Source of the DNA: Candidatus Nitrosocosmicus agrestis
Lineage (GTDB): Archaea; Thermoproteota; Nitrososphaeria; Nitrososphaerales; Nitrososphaeraceae
DNA: 64,000 nucleotides
NCBI RefSeq assembly: GCF_008389435.1
Contig: NZ_VUYS01000009.1
Location: 1-64,000, forward strand
Direction: 5' to 3'
Shown: positions 35,770 through 44,429 of the stretch, piece after piece
Numbering within the stretch: the first letter of the stretch is position 1
Layout: each line of letters begins with the position of its first letter
Notes under the pieces: model-generated
What the model was told of the DNA's origin: nothing
The model's database searches: none
What the model saw: the letters and a program-made list of their open reading frames with translations, nothing else
Made by a program: the position numbers and the translations under genes

Positions 35770-37674
35770 TTAAAGGATCCTTATTGATTCTTGATTCTGC
35801 AAATACTGAGTAGGAATATTGTGAACTTTACTTGAATATCCAGAAAAATTCTGAACCTTAGATCTCTCTCCATGATTTACTATTATTCGCTTTAATTTTG
35901 GTCTTAGTCTTGCAATATAGGCGTTTAATTGATTAAAGTCTGAATGTGAATTAAAAGAATAAAGAGCTTCAATTTTACAACGAATTTCATACTCCTCGTC
36001 TTCAATAAAGAATTTTCTATTTCCATCTGACAAATCTTTATAGAATCCACTCCCTGTAGGCTTGGTTGTCAAGATCATTAAATTTTCGGGATCAGTTGCT
36101 ATTCTTTTTAGATATTTCCTACTAGATTCGCAATGAAGCATGGATGAGGGACAAATCACTATACCCGAGTCTAAATTTTGCCCCTCAATATCTGTCAAAA
36201 TTGATAATGTTCTTGATCTAAACGGATTATTCTCACCTGTGGAAATGTTTTGGTGTAATTCTTTATTTAGAAATTCTGATTCAAATTCGTGAATTGAATT
36301 AACCTCTGCTATTAGTTCATCGATATAAATTTTGCATTTTTTGATTTTCTTTTCTTTTATTAATTGATTCAAAGTGATGATCATTTCTTGTGAAGTGCCA
36401 ATTAATTGAGTCGGTATCAATACTGTTTTCTTAATCTTGATAATTTTATTGATCTCCTCGATTAATTTTATCTCTGACTCTTCCCTCGATGTGAATGAGT
36501 CTTCTCTACCGCCATTTGTGCACTCTATTAATAGCGTTTCTACTCTTGGAAAATTCCAAACTGCATTTTCCAAATAAGCACTCTTTCCAAATTTTATATC
36601 CCCAGTATAGACAAAATTGTGATCACCATTTCCTATATGAAAATGAAAAGATGAAGATCCGAGTATATGTCCTGCATTGTACGGGGTAACTTTGATTTCA
36701 GGAGTTAGGTCTGTTACAATATTGTTATTTAGGAAAATCAAATGAGAGTAAATTTTTTCAATGTCGGATTCGTCATAACTTGAAAATGAATTATCGTTCT
36801 TTACAAATTCTCTGAATAACATGAACATCAAATAGGCAGTAGGTTCAGTGCAATAAACCGGACCGATGAAACCATATTTAAATAAAACAGGTAAGAACCC
36901 TGTATGATCAAAGTGTGCATGAGTTAATAAAATCGCATCAATTTCTGATAGTCGAAGGCCAACTGAGTCGAATCTTGGATACTTTAGCAACGGATCTTTC
37001 GTATAAGTGTTTAATCCACAATCCAAAAGCACGCTGCTTTCATTAGTGCTTAGTAGCACTGAGGATCGTCCAACTTCAGCGAAACCACCAAGCGAAATTA
37101 AGCTAGTTTCTATAACGGGATTCATACGATCGCGAAAGATTTTCTCTCCTACTTTCTTGTAGAATTGAATTCTGTATTCTGAGGATTTTTTCATAATTTT
37201 ATTAATTTGTTTTATTATGTCGAAATTCCTGGGAGTTTTTTTAAAGGTGATTTTCCAACCTGTTGCCAAAATGATTTCATTGATTATTCGTTCGGTATCT
37301 AAGGACTGGGGTAATTTCTTTAGAAATATTGTAGCCTCTCCTATTGCTGGGTCAAAGAGTATATCTGTAACATTTGATTTACCTAAAACATATTTTTCTA
37401 CAATTTTTCTTGCTTCATCTTCATCTTTTCTTATTGCTACATCCGTTCGCAGTACTATCCTCTTTTTGATCTGGGCTACAATATTTGGAAGAATTTTATT
37501 ATTTTCTAAAAGGAATTGTGGGTTATTTGTGTGCAACGCGATTCTTGGTCCCTCGTACTCTATTTTGGTAAGGGCGCATTCTTTAGGTAAGTTCTGTAAT
37601 ATTGTCGCCATTATATTTTGGTTATCTTGATAACTATTACTCGATTCAAAGGACCTCGCATTCATAATACCCAC
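35770..37674 (-). CDS. aCPSF1, archaeal beta-CASP ribonuclease and termination factor
   Basis: 634 residues: two N-terminal KH-like RNA-binding regions (about 30-170), then a metallo-beta-lactamase domain with HAHFDH (H252, H254, D256, H257) and a beta-CASP domain with later motifs including GHILGSSSF, IVNHGERSK and SFNSHSD. aCPSF1 is homologous to eukaryotic CPSF73, cuts RNA 3' ends at U-rich sites and drives transcription termination in archaea. The ORF opens with GTG at 37674; ATG 37665 is an alternative three codons in. Convergent with sepF. Confidence 0.93.
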   Translation of the reverse strand: MGIMNARSFESSNSYQDNQNIMATILQNLPKECALTKIEYEGPRIALHTNNPQFLLENNKILPNIVAQIKKRIVLRTDVAIRKDEDEARKIVEKYVLGKSNVTDILFDPAIGEATIFLKKLPQSLDTERIINEIILATGWKITFKKTPRNFDIIKQINKIMKKSSEYRIQFYKKVGEKIFRDRMNPVIETSLISLGGFAEVGRSSVLLSTNESSVLLDCGLNTYTKDPLLKYPRFDSVGLRLSEIDAILLTHAHFDHTGFLPVLFKYGFIGPVYCTEPTAYLMFMLFREFVKNDNSFSSYDESDIEKIYSHLIFLNNNIVTDLTPEIKVTPYNAGHILGSSSFHFHIGNGDHNFVYTGDIKFGKSAYLENAVWNFPRVETLLIECTNGGREDSFTSREESEIKLIEEINKIIKIKKTVLIPTQLIGTSQEMIITLNQLIKEKKIKKCKIYIDELIAEVNSIHEFESEFLNKELHQNISTGENNPFRSRTLSILTDIEGQNLDSGIVICPSSMLHCESSRKYLKRIATDPENLMILTTKPTGSGFYKDLSDGNRKFFIEDEEYEIRCKIEALYSFNSHSDFNQLNAYIARLRPKLKRIIVNHGERSKVQNFSGYSSKVHNIPTQYLQNQESIRIL

Positions 37675-37799
37675 TATTTAAGAGGAAAATCAAAGGTAAA
37701 ACAATTAACAAAGAACAATTGTATATAAAAACTTATTTAACCTAATTTTTAAAAGTTTAACGTATTTATACTATAATTACAAAACTAAATCTAAACGAT

Positions 37800-37997
37800 A
37801 TGGCAATTTCCTTCGATAATCTTGTTTTCACATCCTCTCTAATAATATTTATACTTTCATTGGTTTCAATATTTGCTTATCAATTCATTTCGACCAAAGA
37901 ACAAAGACAAGAAGTGAGAAAGATTGCGAGTACTGGAAAAACCCGAAAAAAATCGACCAAACAGGTAAATAAAAAACAATTTGACAAAATTGAATGA
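37800..37997 (+). CDS. Small single-span membrane protein
   Basis: A 65-residue ORF with one hydrophobic helix (LVFTSSLIIFILSLVSIFAYQF) and a very basic C-terminal half (many Lys and Arg). It begins with ATG at 37800 and its end overlaps the TTG of the helicase gene by 17 bp, which suggests translational coupling and favours a real gene. The protein would sit in the membrane with a positively charged cytoplasmic tail. No family recognised. Confidence 0.55.
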   Translation: MAISFDNLVFTSSLIIFILSLVSIFAYQFISTKEQRQEVRKIASTGKTRKKSTKQVNKKQFDKIE

Positions 37998-40797
37998 AGA
38001 TTACAGCAAATTAGAACAATCTATCCTGGATAAATACAGAAAGGAATTATTCTATAATTTAACCTCAATTCAAGAGCAGTCTTATAAAGTGTTGGCTCAA
38101 AGGTCCAATGCTTTATTGGTTGCGCCTACAGGATCTGGAAAGACTGAAGCGGCAATCCTACCCGTAATAAGCTTAATAGCAATTAATAATGAACGAAATA
38201 CATCTGATAATAAATCAAAGAGGGGGATAAAGTGTCTGTACATTACTCCACAACGTTCACTCAACAATGATGTATTTAGAAGAATTATCAAATATGCTAC
38301 TTCAGAAGAGATTGATGTACAAATTAGACATGGGGATACCACATACTCGAAGCGGAAGAAAATTATTGAGAATCCCCCTGAGATTCTAATCACGACACCT
38401 GAATCATTAGGTGTGATCCTTGTAAATGAAAAAATGAATGTACTACTTCGAGATGTGGAATGGGTTATAATCGATGAAATACATGAAATAATGCCATCCA
38501 AAAGGGGTGCATATCTCTCTTTGTGCCTTGAAAGGCTAACTTTGATTTCCACCGAATTCTGTCGAATTGGTATCTCAGCAACAATTGGCAACATTTCGGA
38601 TACCGCGAAATTCTTGGTAGGAAAGAATAGAAAATGCGAGATTCTAATCGACAAATCACTTAGAAAATATGATCTTGAACTAAAATTTGTTCAAGGATCA
38701 ATAAAAGATACTTGCAATCATATAATAAAATACATTTCCCAAGATTTTAGTAAATCTTCCGTGTTGCTGTTTACTAATACAAGGGATGAATCTGAATTTT
38801 TAGGAACTGTGTTAAAGGATCAAAGTAATATCCCTATCCAGGTTCACCATGGATCACTTTCAAAAGATGCTAGAGAGGAAACTGAACAATTTCTTAGACG
38901 GGGATTCAATGGAATTGTTGTTTGCACTTCATCATTAGAGTTGGGCTTAGATATCGGTTCCATCGACTTGGTCATTCACTATGGATCGCCAAGGCAAGTT
39001 TCAAAATTGATCCAAAGGATAGGTAGAAGTAGACATACTCGGCATACGTCCGCTAAGGGGTTGATTATAACGAATAATTATGATGATTATCTTGAATCGA
39101 TGAGTATAATTCAACGCGTTAATATGGGTTCAATCGAGGAGCAACAACCACATGAATGTTCTTTAGATGTATTGGCACATAATATCGTTGGCTCCGTATT
39201 GCAGGAGAAAAAACCTTTAGACTTGAGAGTTTTATACGAAACATTAAAATCTGCTTTTCTTTACAAATCGTTATCTTTCTATGACTATAATGATTGTATA
39301 AACATTTTGATAAATTCTTATTTATTACGAATAGAGCGTGATAAGAATCTTATTTTTAGAACTGGAAAATCTCTTCGGTATTATTATGAGAATGTTTCTA
39401 CCATTCCGCACGTTTCTAAGTTCGAGGTAATAGACTCGATCTCTAATAGGAAAATTGGTACCCTTGATCAACAGTTTGTGGGCGATTATGGTGAAAAAGG
39501 GAATGTTTTTGTCCTGAAGGGTTCCCAGTGGAGAATTTTGGTGGTTAATGAAACCAAATTTCAGGTTCATGTGGAGCCTTTAATGGGTGCCCCAATCAAC
39601 ATCCCGTATTGGGTTGGTGAAACTATTCCAGTTGATTATGAGACTGCTAGAATAGTTGGTCAAATAAGAAAAAGTATCTTGTCTTCGAGTTCATTTGATC
39701 CAAAAAAATATTATTTGTCAAATCTGATGACTTCTGAAATTCATTCCAAGCTGGCCGAAAACATAAAACCGTTAAAGATAATTCCTAATTCAAACGACAT
39801 TGTAATAGAGTCTGTTGCTTCCGAGGATGTTACTATAATCCATTGTACACTAGGTACAAAGGTAAATAATACATTAGGTTCTCTCCTTTCAACATTTATT
39901 TCTTCAAGAACAGGACATGTGGTAGAATATAGAGCGGACCCTTATAGAATTTTGCTGAGTTCAGTGAATAGTCGAATAACAAAAGAACATATAATCTCAT
40001 TATTTACGGATGAATTTGATGTTGAATCAGTTCTAATTGCATCTTTTACAGGAACCTATAATATTAATTGGAAAGTCTGGATGGTTGCCAAAAGATTTGG
40101 ACTTATCCAAAAGGAATCTGTTTATGATAAAAGATTGGCACGATTATTGTACGATAGATATCGCAAGACTTCGCTAAGCAAAGAGTCAATAAGAGAACTT
40201 ATCCACGACAAATATGATGTCAACAACACTAAAACTATAGTAAAAAAGATCAAGAATGGATTCATAAAATTACATTGGAATGAGGACTATCGCTTTTCGG
40301 GCTTGTCACAACCCATTCTTAATAGGTCTAAGAAAAGTATTTCGACCCCAATTGGAATGGAAAGTGGAATTTTAGAGCTTATTAAAGAGCGTTTGACTAA
40401 TACAAAGCACAAATTAATTTGCGTAAGATGCGCTAAATGGGAACGAATATTCGAAACACATGAAATCCCTGATAAACTATCATGTCCGTTTTGTAAATCT
40501 AGGTTAATTACTGCCACTTTTTGGAAAGATGTGGAATTGAGGATTATAATTGGTCAAAAACTTGCGGGAGAGACATTATCTAGGGTAGAAGAAAATAAAT
40601 TTGATCGAGCCTGGAAATTAGCTTCGTTAATTAATAATTTTGGAAAGTTGGCTATCTTTGTCCTGTCTGGTCATGGTATAGGGGTTGATACCTGTGCGAG
40701 ATTGCTAAGAAACTTTACAGACGAGCAAAATCTATTGAAATCTATATACGAAGCTGAAAAACAATATGTAATGACAAGAGGTTTTTGGGATAATTAA
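37981..40797 (+). CDS. lhr: Lhr-type ATP-dependent helicase
   Basis: A 938-residue superfamily 2 helicase. Motif I is APTGSGKT (48-55), the Walker B is DEIH in WVIIDEIHEI, motif III SATIG, and motif VI QRIGRSRH. The domain after the two RecA lobes fits the winged-helix and Lhr-core arrangement, and near residue 820 a zinc-ribbon-like pair of Cys pairs, CVRC and CPFC, appears. Archaeal Lhr enzymes unwind DNA and RNA-DNA hybrids in replication-coupled repair. TTG start at 37981. It converges with the RPA-like gene. Confidence 0.9.
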   Translation: MTKLNEDYSKLEQSILDKYRKELFYNLTSIQEQSYKVLAQRSNALLVAPTGSGKTEAAILPVISLIAINNERNTSDNKSKRGIKCLYITPQRSLNNDVFRRIIKYATSEEIDVQIRHGDTTYSKRKKIIENPPEILITTPESLGVILVNEKMNVLLRDVEWVIIDEIHEIMPSKRGAYLSLCLERLTLISTEFCRIGISATIGNISDTAKFLVGKNRKCEILIDKSLRKYDLELKFVQGSIKDTCNHIIKYISQDFSKSSVLLFTNTRDESEFLGTVLKDQSNIPIQVHHGSLSKDAREETEQFLRRGFNGIVVCTSSLELGLDIGSIDLVIHYGSPRQVSKLIQRIGRSRHTRHTSAKGLIITNNYDDYLESMSIIQRVNMGSIEEQQPHECSLDVLAHNIVGSVLQEKKPLDLRVLYETLKSAFLYKSLSFYDYNDCINILINSYLLRIERDKNLIFRTGKSLRYYYENVSTIPHVSKFEVIDSISNRKIGTLDQQFVGDYGEKGNVFVLKGSQWRILVVNETKFQVHVEPLMGAPINIPYWVGETIPVDYETARIVGQIRKSILSSSSFDPKKYYLSNLMTSEIHSKLAENIKPLKIIPNSNDIVIESVASEDVTIIHCTLGTKVNNTLGSLLSTFISSRTGHVVEYRADPYRILLSSVNSRITKEHIISLFTDEFDVESVLIASFTGTYNINWKVWMVAKRFGLIQKESVYDKRLARLLYDRYRKTSLSKESIRELIHDKYDVNNTKTIVKKIKNGFIKLHWNEDYRFSGLSQPILNRSKKSISTPIGMESGILELIKERLTNTKHKLICVRCAKWERIFETHEIPDKLSCPFCKSRLITATFWKDVELRIIIGQKLAGETLSRVEENKFDRAWKLASLINNFGKLAIFVLSGHGIGVDTCARLLRNFTDEQNLLKSIYEAEKQYVMTRGFWDN

Positions 40798-40824
40798 TTT
40801 TAGCAACAAAAGTAAGGATCAGTC

Positions 40825-42270
40825 CTAATTTATGATTGTTATGTCTGAATAAGGCCTTAACGATAACTCCAAATTACCTTCCTTTCCTTGCGCTGCCTCA
40901 ACACCAACTAGTCTTATTCTTTCTCCTATTTTCAACTGATTAATTACCCTACTATTGTCTCTCCATCCAACTAATCTGATTTCTCCTGTATCATCCCCAA
41001 CAATAGTGTCTGCAACTGTTACAGTGTCTCCGCTTTTGGTATTGACATCCGTTTTGTTTGGATTTTGAAGAACAATTGCTTCAATTATGTAGGGCCGATT
41101 CGTTGTAGCAATGTCTCGTATTTTGATTTCCAACACCGATTTGTCGGGAATGTCTTCGTTTCCTTCAATTTTTTGAATAAAAGAACTTTGATCCATTACT
41201 TCAACTGTGTTACCCAAAACACGACTCGGATAACATTCAATTATGTTATCCACGTCAAGTTCAAGATCAAAGATCTCATTGTTTACTTTTAGTACAAATG
41301 GATAAGCTTCTCTATTGATGGCAAGATAGCTTGAAAAATTTCCTAATGTGTTAACTCGTTTTGATAAGATTCTCAAAAGGAAGTTTTCATCCGTACTCTT
41401 TTCATTAACCAATTCTATAGTCGTACCTTCGTCACCATGAATTTCCATGTCACCATTCCCAAAATTTGGATTTCCTACCTTGGTTCTAACTCCTATCAGT
41501 TTGATTTGTGAATCTCGAGTAAGTAGCTTTGGGATTATAGCTTCATTTATATTCCAAATAATACTTCGTATTTGACGAGTGTTATCCTCATTCGATAACA
41601 TCAATTGCAATGATTTTGACAATTCGCCTCTATTATTTGTAAACTGAGTAATTCTGGGATCTGAAACAATTTTTCCCATAACTGCAATATTGTCGACAGG
41701 TTCAGATGGGATTCCATCTATTGATTTAGTTATATCTGTTATTGATGGAATCTCGTATTTTTTATCATCTCTGATAACCTCGATATTGCCATTATTGCCT
41801 AGATTTACCACTGGTCTATTATCTAAACCTGATTTTATTTGACAATTTACAACCTTTATCAAATCTCCAACTCTCAAATTCTGAATCTCTGGAATATCGA
41901 CTAGATCATCCCATAACTTAATTCGAACACTAGCCTCTTTATCAAATATGGTTAAAGTCCTATTTCTTGCTTCTTGATCTGAGTCTCTTTTTAAAAATGA
42001 CTTTATAGGATTTATTGTTATAATCCGTCCGAGAATTGAAATGTCTCTAGCACCTATGAAAATATCCTTTAAATTATACTCTGATTTCGGGGATTTTTCT
42101 AACGAAATACCTAAATCTGCGGCAACTAAGAAAAGTGCTCCCTGGTCTGTTAAGTAACCTGCACCAACATTAGCTTTTTTCTCCTCTATTAACGCTTTCA
42201 ATTTACCATGGTCCAAATCCTGTTTTTCTTCAAGGATAGTTTCAATCATCTTATTATAGTCTAATGTCAA
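40825..42270 (-). CDS. RPA-like single-stranded DNA-binding protein
   Basis: 481 residues built from at least three OB folds. Segments such as IKLWDDLVDIPEIQNLRVGDLIKVVNCQIK and, at the C-terminus, GEIRLVGWRDNSRVINQLKIGERIRLVGV repeat the W.(D)..(I)..L..GD.(V).(I) pattern of replication protein A OB folds. No zinc finger is visible. It coats single-stranded DNA during replication and repair. The ORF opens with TTG at 42270; ATG 42249 is an alternative seven codons in. Confidence 0.85.
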   Translation of the reverse strand: MTLDYNKMIETILEEKQDLDHGKLKALIEEKKANVGAGYLTDQGALFLVAADLGISLEKSPKSEYNLKDIFIGARDISILGRIITINPIKSFLKRDSDQEARNRTLTIFDKEASVRIKLWDDLVDIPEIQNLRVGDLIKVVNCQIKSGLDNRPVVNLGNNGNIEVIRDDKKYEIPSITDITKSIDGIPSEPVDNIAVMGKIVSDPRITQFTNNRGELSKSLQLMLSNEDNTRQIRSIIWNINEAIIPKLLTRDSQIKLIGVRTKVGNPNFGNGDMEIHGDEGTTIELVNEKSTDENFLLRILSKRVNTLGNFSSYLAINREAYPFVLKVNNEIFDLELDVDNIIECYPSRVLGNTVEVMDQSSFIQKIEGNEDIPDKSVLEIKIRDIATTNRPYIIEAIVLQNPNKTDVNTKSGDTVTVADTIVGDDTGEIRLVGWRDNSRVINQLKIGERIRLVGVEAAQGKEGNLELSLRPYSDITIIN

Positions 42271-42643
42271 TTACAAATGATATATTTCGCATTACATATT
42301 TTAATTTAATAATTCGCACATCCATGGAACAGTGTAATATCTATATTATTTTGAGTTAGCTTGTCTAATTTTTTTCTTAAATCTAGGTAGGTGAAAAAAC
42401 CTATGCCTGAGATGTTTGCGAGAACTATATTTTAGGTATAAACTGTAGGCATTCCCACAACTTTACCTTGAATTTGCTATATCAATTTTTAATCGCATTT
42501 TGTATTTGTCATATCCCTTTAGCAAAAAATGCAACTTTTATCGAGAAAGTATGAGAAAAACAGGAAAACCTTGAGTTTAATTAGCTGATTATTCAAACTT
42601 GGTGGTTTTTATTTCCAATAATTGGATGACCTTTACCAGGATA
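42271..42643. other. Intergenic spacer with possible RNA structure, no ORF
   Basis: 373 bp with no coding pattern. A hairpin TAGGT-GAAAAA-ACCTA sits near 42388-42405, and ATGCCT and AGGCAT a little downstream could close a larger stem of about 45 bases. No box motifs or tRNA features are found. It probably includes the upstream region of the RPA-like gene. Confidence 0.35.
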
Positions 42644-43921
42644 CTATTTCTTTTTACTTCTCTTGAATTTTATTTTATTCTTACTGTAAAGGGTATAAAT
42701 AAAAGCTACTATTACTCCTGTCGACGCTGATATTATTGCTATTAGGATATTTTGTTGTTCTTCATTATTTAAAGTACTTGACTGTCCGGTCATGCTACTT
42801 TGATTGTTTTGATTAACTTGATTACGGGGTTCGTTTATATCCATTCCTGTTATTTTGATTATCTTTGAGTCTTGTGCAAATTCAATTGCTAATTTTCTAT
42901 TGTCGCCTATTTGGTTAATATTCTCCAAACTAGTCGTATTGTCTTTTGTAGAATTTGATTTTATACTCGATATGATTTTTTTGGTAGTTTCTTTGAATTT
43001 TGTAGGGTGACCATCGATCGTCACAGTAAAATTTTGGTCAATTTTGTTAATTTGAGAATTGAGAATGACTCTTGGAATTTCGATATCTAGTGTCCCTTTT
43101 TCTTTATAAGGTATTATCGACAATAGAAGACTTTGATTGCTTGAATTTGATTGGAACTGTGAGAAGCCAAGGTTAGCCCCGTCTAAATAAATCGATATGA
43201 ATTTGATTGAATCTTCAGCATTGAAGGGGATGTCAATTCTCAATAGTTCTTGCCTACTACCATCCATTTGATTACGGGGTTCGTTTATATCCATTCCTGT
43301 TATTTTGATTATCTTTGAGTCTTGTGCAAATTCAATTGCTAATTTTCTATTGTCGCCTATTTGGTTAATATTCTCCAAACTAGTCGTATTGTCTTTTGTA
43401 GAATTTGATTTTATACTCGATATGATTTTTTTGGTAGTTTCTTTGAATTTTGTAGGGTGACCATCGATCGTCACAGTAAAATTTTGGTCAATTTTGTTAA
43501 TTTGAGAATTGAGAATGACTCTTGGAATTTCGATATCTAGTGTCCCATTATTGGATGTGTTATTGATATCTGGGGGTTCCATGATGAGAACTAAACTCTT
43601 TTCATCTGTGTCATAAAGTAAATTATTAACTTGTCTACCACTACTTGAGATTTCCACCGGATACAATGAATTACCAATTTTTACCTGGTAGAGTAGAATT
43701 GTATTGTTGCTGACCTCCTTATTCGATCCATTTAATAAAATGCTATTTCTGACATTTTCCATGTTATTATCTGAATTATCAGGAATTTGGGCAAAAGAGG
43801 AGTCGCAATAATGACTCGTAATTGCAAGGTATGCTATCAATACACAGGAGACCATACAACAAGTCATCATCATTTTAGATGAGATGACAATGACATATGC
43901 TGATTCTCCTGTCTTGCACAA
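42644..43921 (-). CDS. Secreted, C-terminally anchored protein with a duplicated 93-residue module
   Basis: 425 residues. An N-terminal signal segment (CCMVSCVLIAYLAI) leads to an extracytoplasmic region, and a C-terminal helix (ILIAIISASTGVIVAFIYTLY) followed by KNKIKFKRSKKK anchors it, as in archaeal surface proteins. A module starting at GTLDIEIPRVILNSQ and ending at DINEPRNQ occurs twice with identical sequence, separated by a 57-residue unique part. Many N-x-S/T sites. No known domain is recognised. The TTG at 43921 is the ORF start; an ATG at the signal segment is likely the true one. Confidence 0.75.
   Translation of the reverse strand: MCKTGESAYVIVISSKMMMTCCMVSCVLIAYLAITSHYCDSSFAQIPDNSDNNMENVRNSILLNGSNKEVSNNTILLYQVKIGNSLYPVEISSSGRQVNNLLYDTDEKSLVLIMEPPDINNTSNNGTLDIEIPRVILNSQINKIDQNFTVTIDGHPTKFKETTKKIISSIKSNSTKDNTTSLENINQIGDNRKLAIEFAQDSKIIKITGMDINEPRNQMDGSRQELLRIDIPFNAEDSIKFISIYLDGANLGFSQFQSNSSNQSLLLSIIPYKEKGTLDIEIPRVILNSQINKIDQNFTVTIDGHPTKFKETTKKIISSIKSNSTKDNTTSLENINQIGDNRKLAIEFAQDSKIIKITGMDINEPRNQVNQNNQSSMTGQSSTLNNEEQQNILIAIISASTGVIVAFIYTLYSKNKIKFKRSKKK
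42818..43096 (-). repeat. 279-bp direct repeat, promoter-distal copy
   Basis: Identical base for base with 43268-43546, offset 450 bp. 279 bp is 93 codons, so the duplication is in frame. It encodes the second copy of the module in the protein. Confidence 0.95.
43268..43546 (-). repeat. 279-bp direct repeat, promoter-proximal copy
   Basis: Identical with 42818-43096. Sequence diverges abruptly at both borders. Confidence 0.95.
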
Positions 43922-44077
43922 TACTTCAATATAACGGATCTTTCACAATATAAGAATTCTTAAATAGAAATCTTTCTTATGGACAAAGATTTCTATTTCC
44001 TTTCTTTTTTATTCTTACAATATGATTTTGCTGGAAATACTTTCTAGTTGGATTTGTCTAATCACAAACCGGGGGAA

Positions 44078-44090
44078 TATTATATATATT
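44078..44090 (+). promoter_or_regulatory. TATA-like element before the rpo operon
   Basis: TATTATATATATT about 80 bp before rpoH in a 248-bp spacer. It is the strongest TATA-like run there and would give a leader of roughly 55 nt. Confidence 0.4.
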
Positions 44091-44169
44091 GCATTACAGT
44101 TTTATTGAATATTTGACGATTCTTTTGTTATTATTTAATTGCACTTTATGCATGGAGAGCGAATGAATT

Positions 44170-44421
44170 ATGTCTTCGGAAAAAAAAGAAATTAGGATAG
44201 TTAATCACATATATCAGCCTAAGCATGAAATTCTCTCGAAAGATGAAGCGGAGTTAGTTTTTAAAAAATTTAATTCAAAACCGAGCCAATTTCCATATAT
44301 AATGTCCTCAGATAAAGGAATTCAAGGACTAGATGCCCTGCCTGGTGATGTAATAAAAATAACACGTAAGAGTTCCACCGCGGGTGAAAGTGTATATTAC
44401 CGTTATGTGGTAGAAGGTTAA
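44170..44421 (+). CDS. rpoH: RNA polymerase subunit H (Rpo5)
   Basis: 83 residues corresponding to the C-terminal assembly domain of eukaryotic Rpb5. VNHIYQPKHEILSKDEAELVF and LDALPGDVIKITRKSSTAGESVYYRYVV are conserved. It begins the rpoH-rpoB-rpoA run and ends 8 bp before rpoB. Confidence 0.95.
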   Translation: MSSEKKEIRIVNHIYQPKHEILSKDEAELVFKKFNSKPSQFPYIMSSDKGIQGLDALPGDVIKITRKSSTAGESVYYRYVVEG

Positions 44422-44429
44422 TCTAAGCA

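Noticed and set aside
37217-37630. Plus-strand 137-codon ORF inside the aCPSF1 gene
   Set aside because: Antisense to the KH region of aCPSF1, with no independent support.
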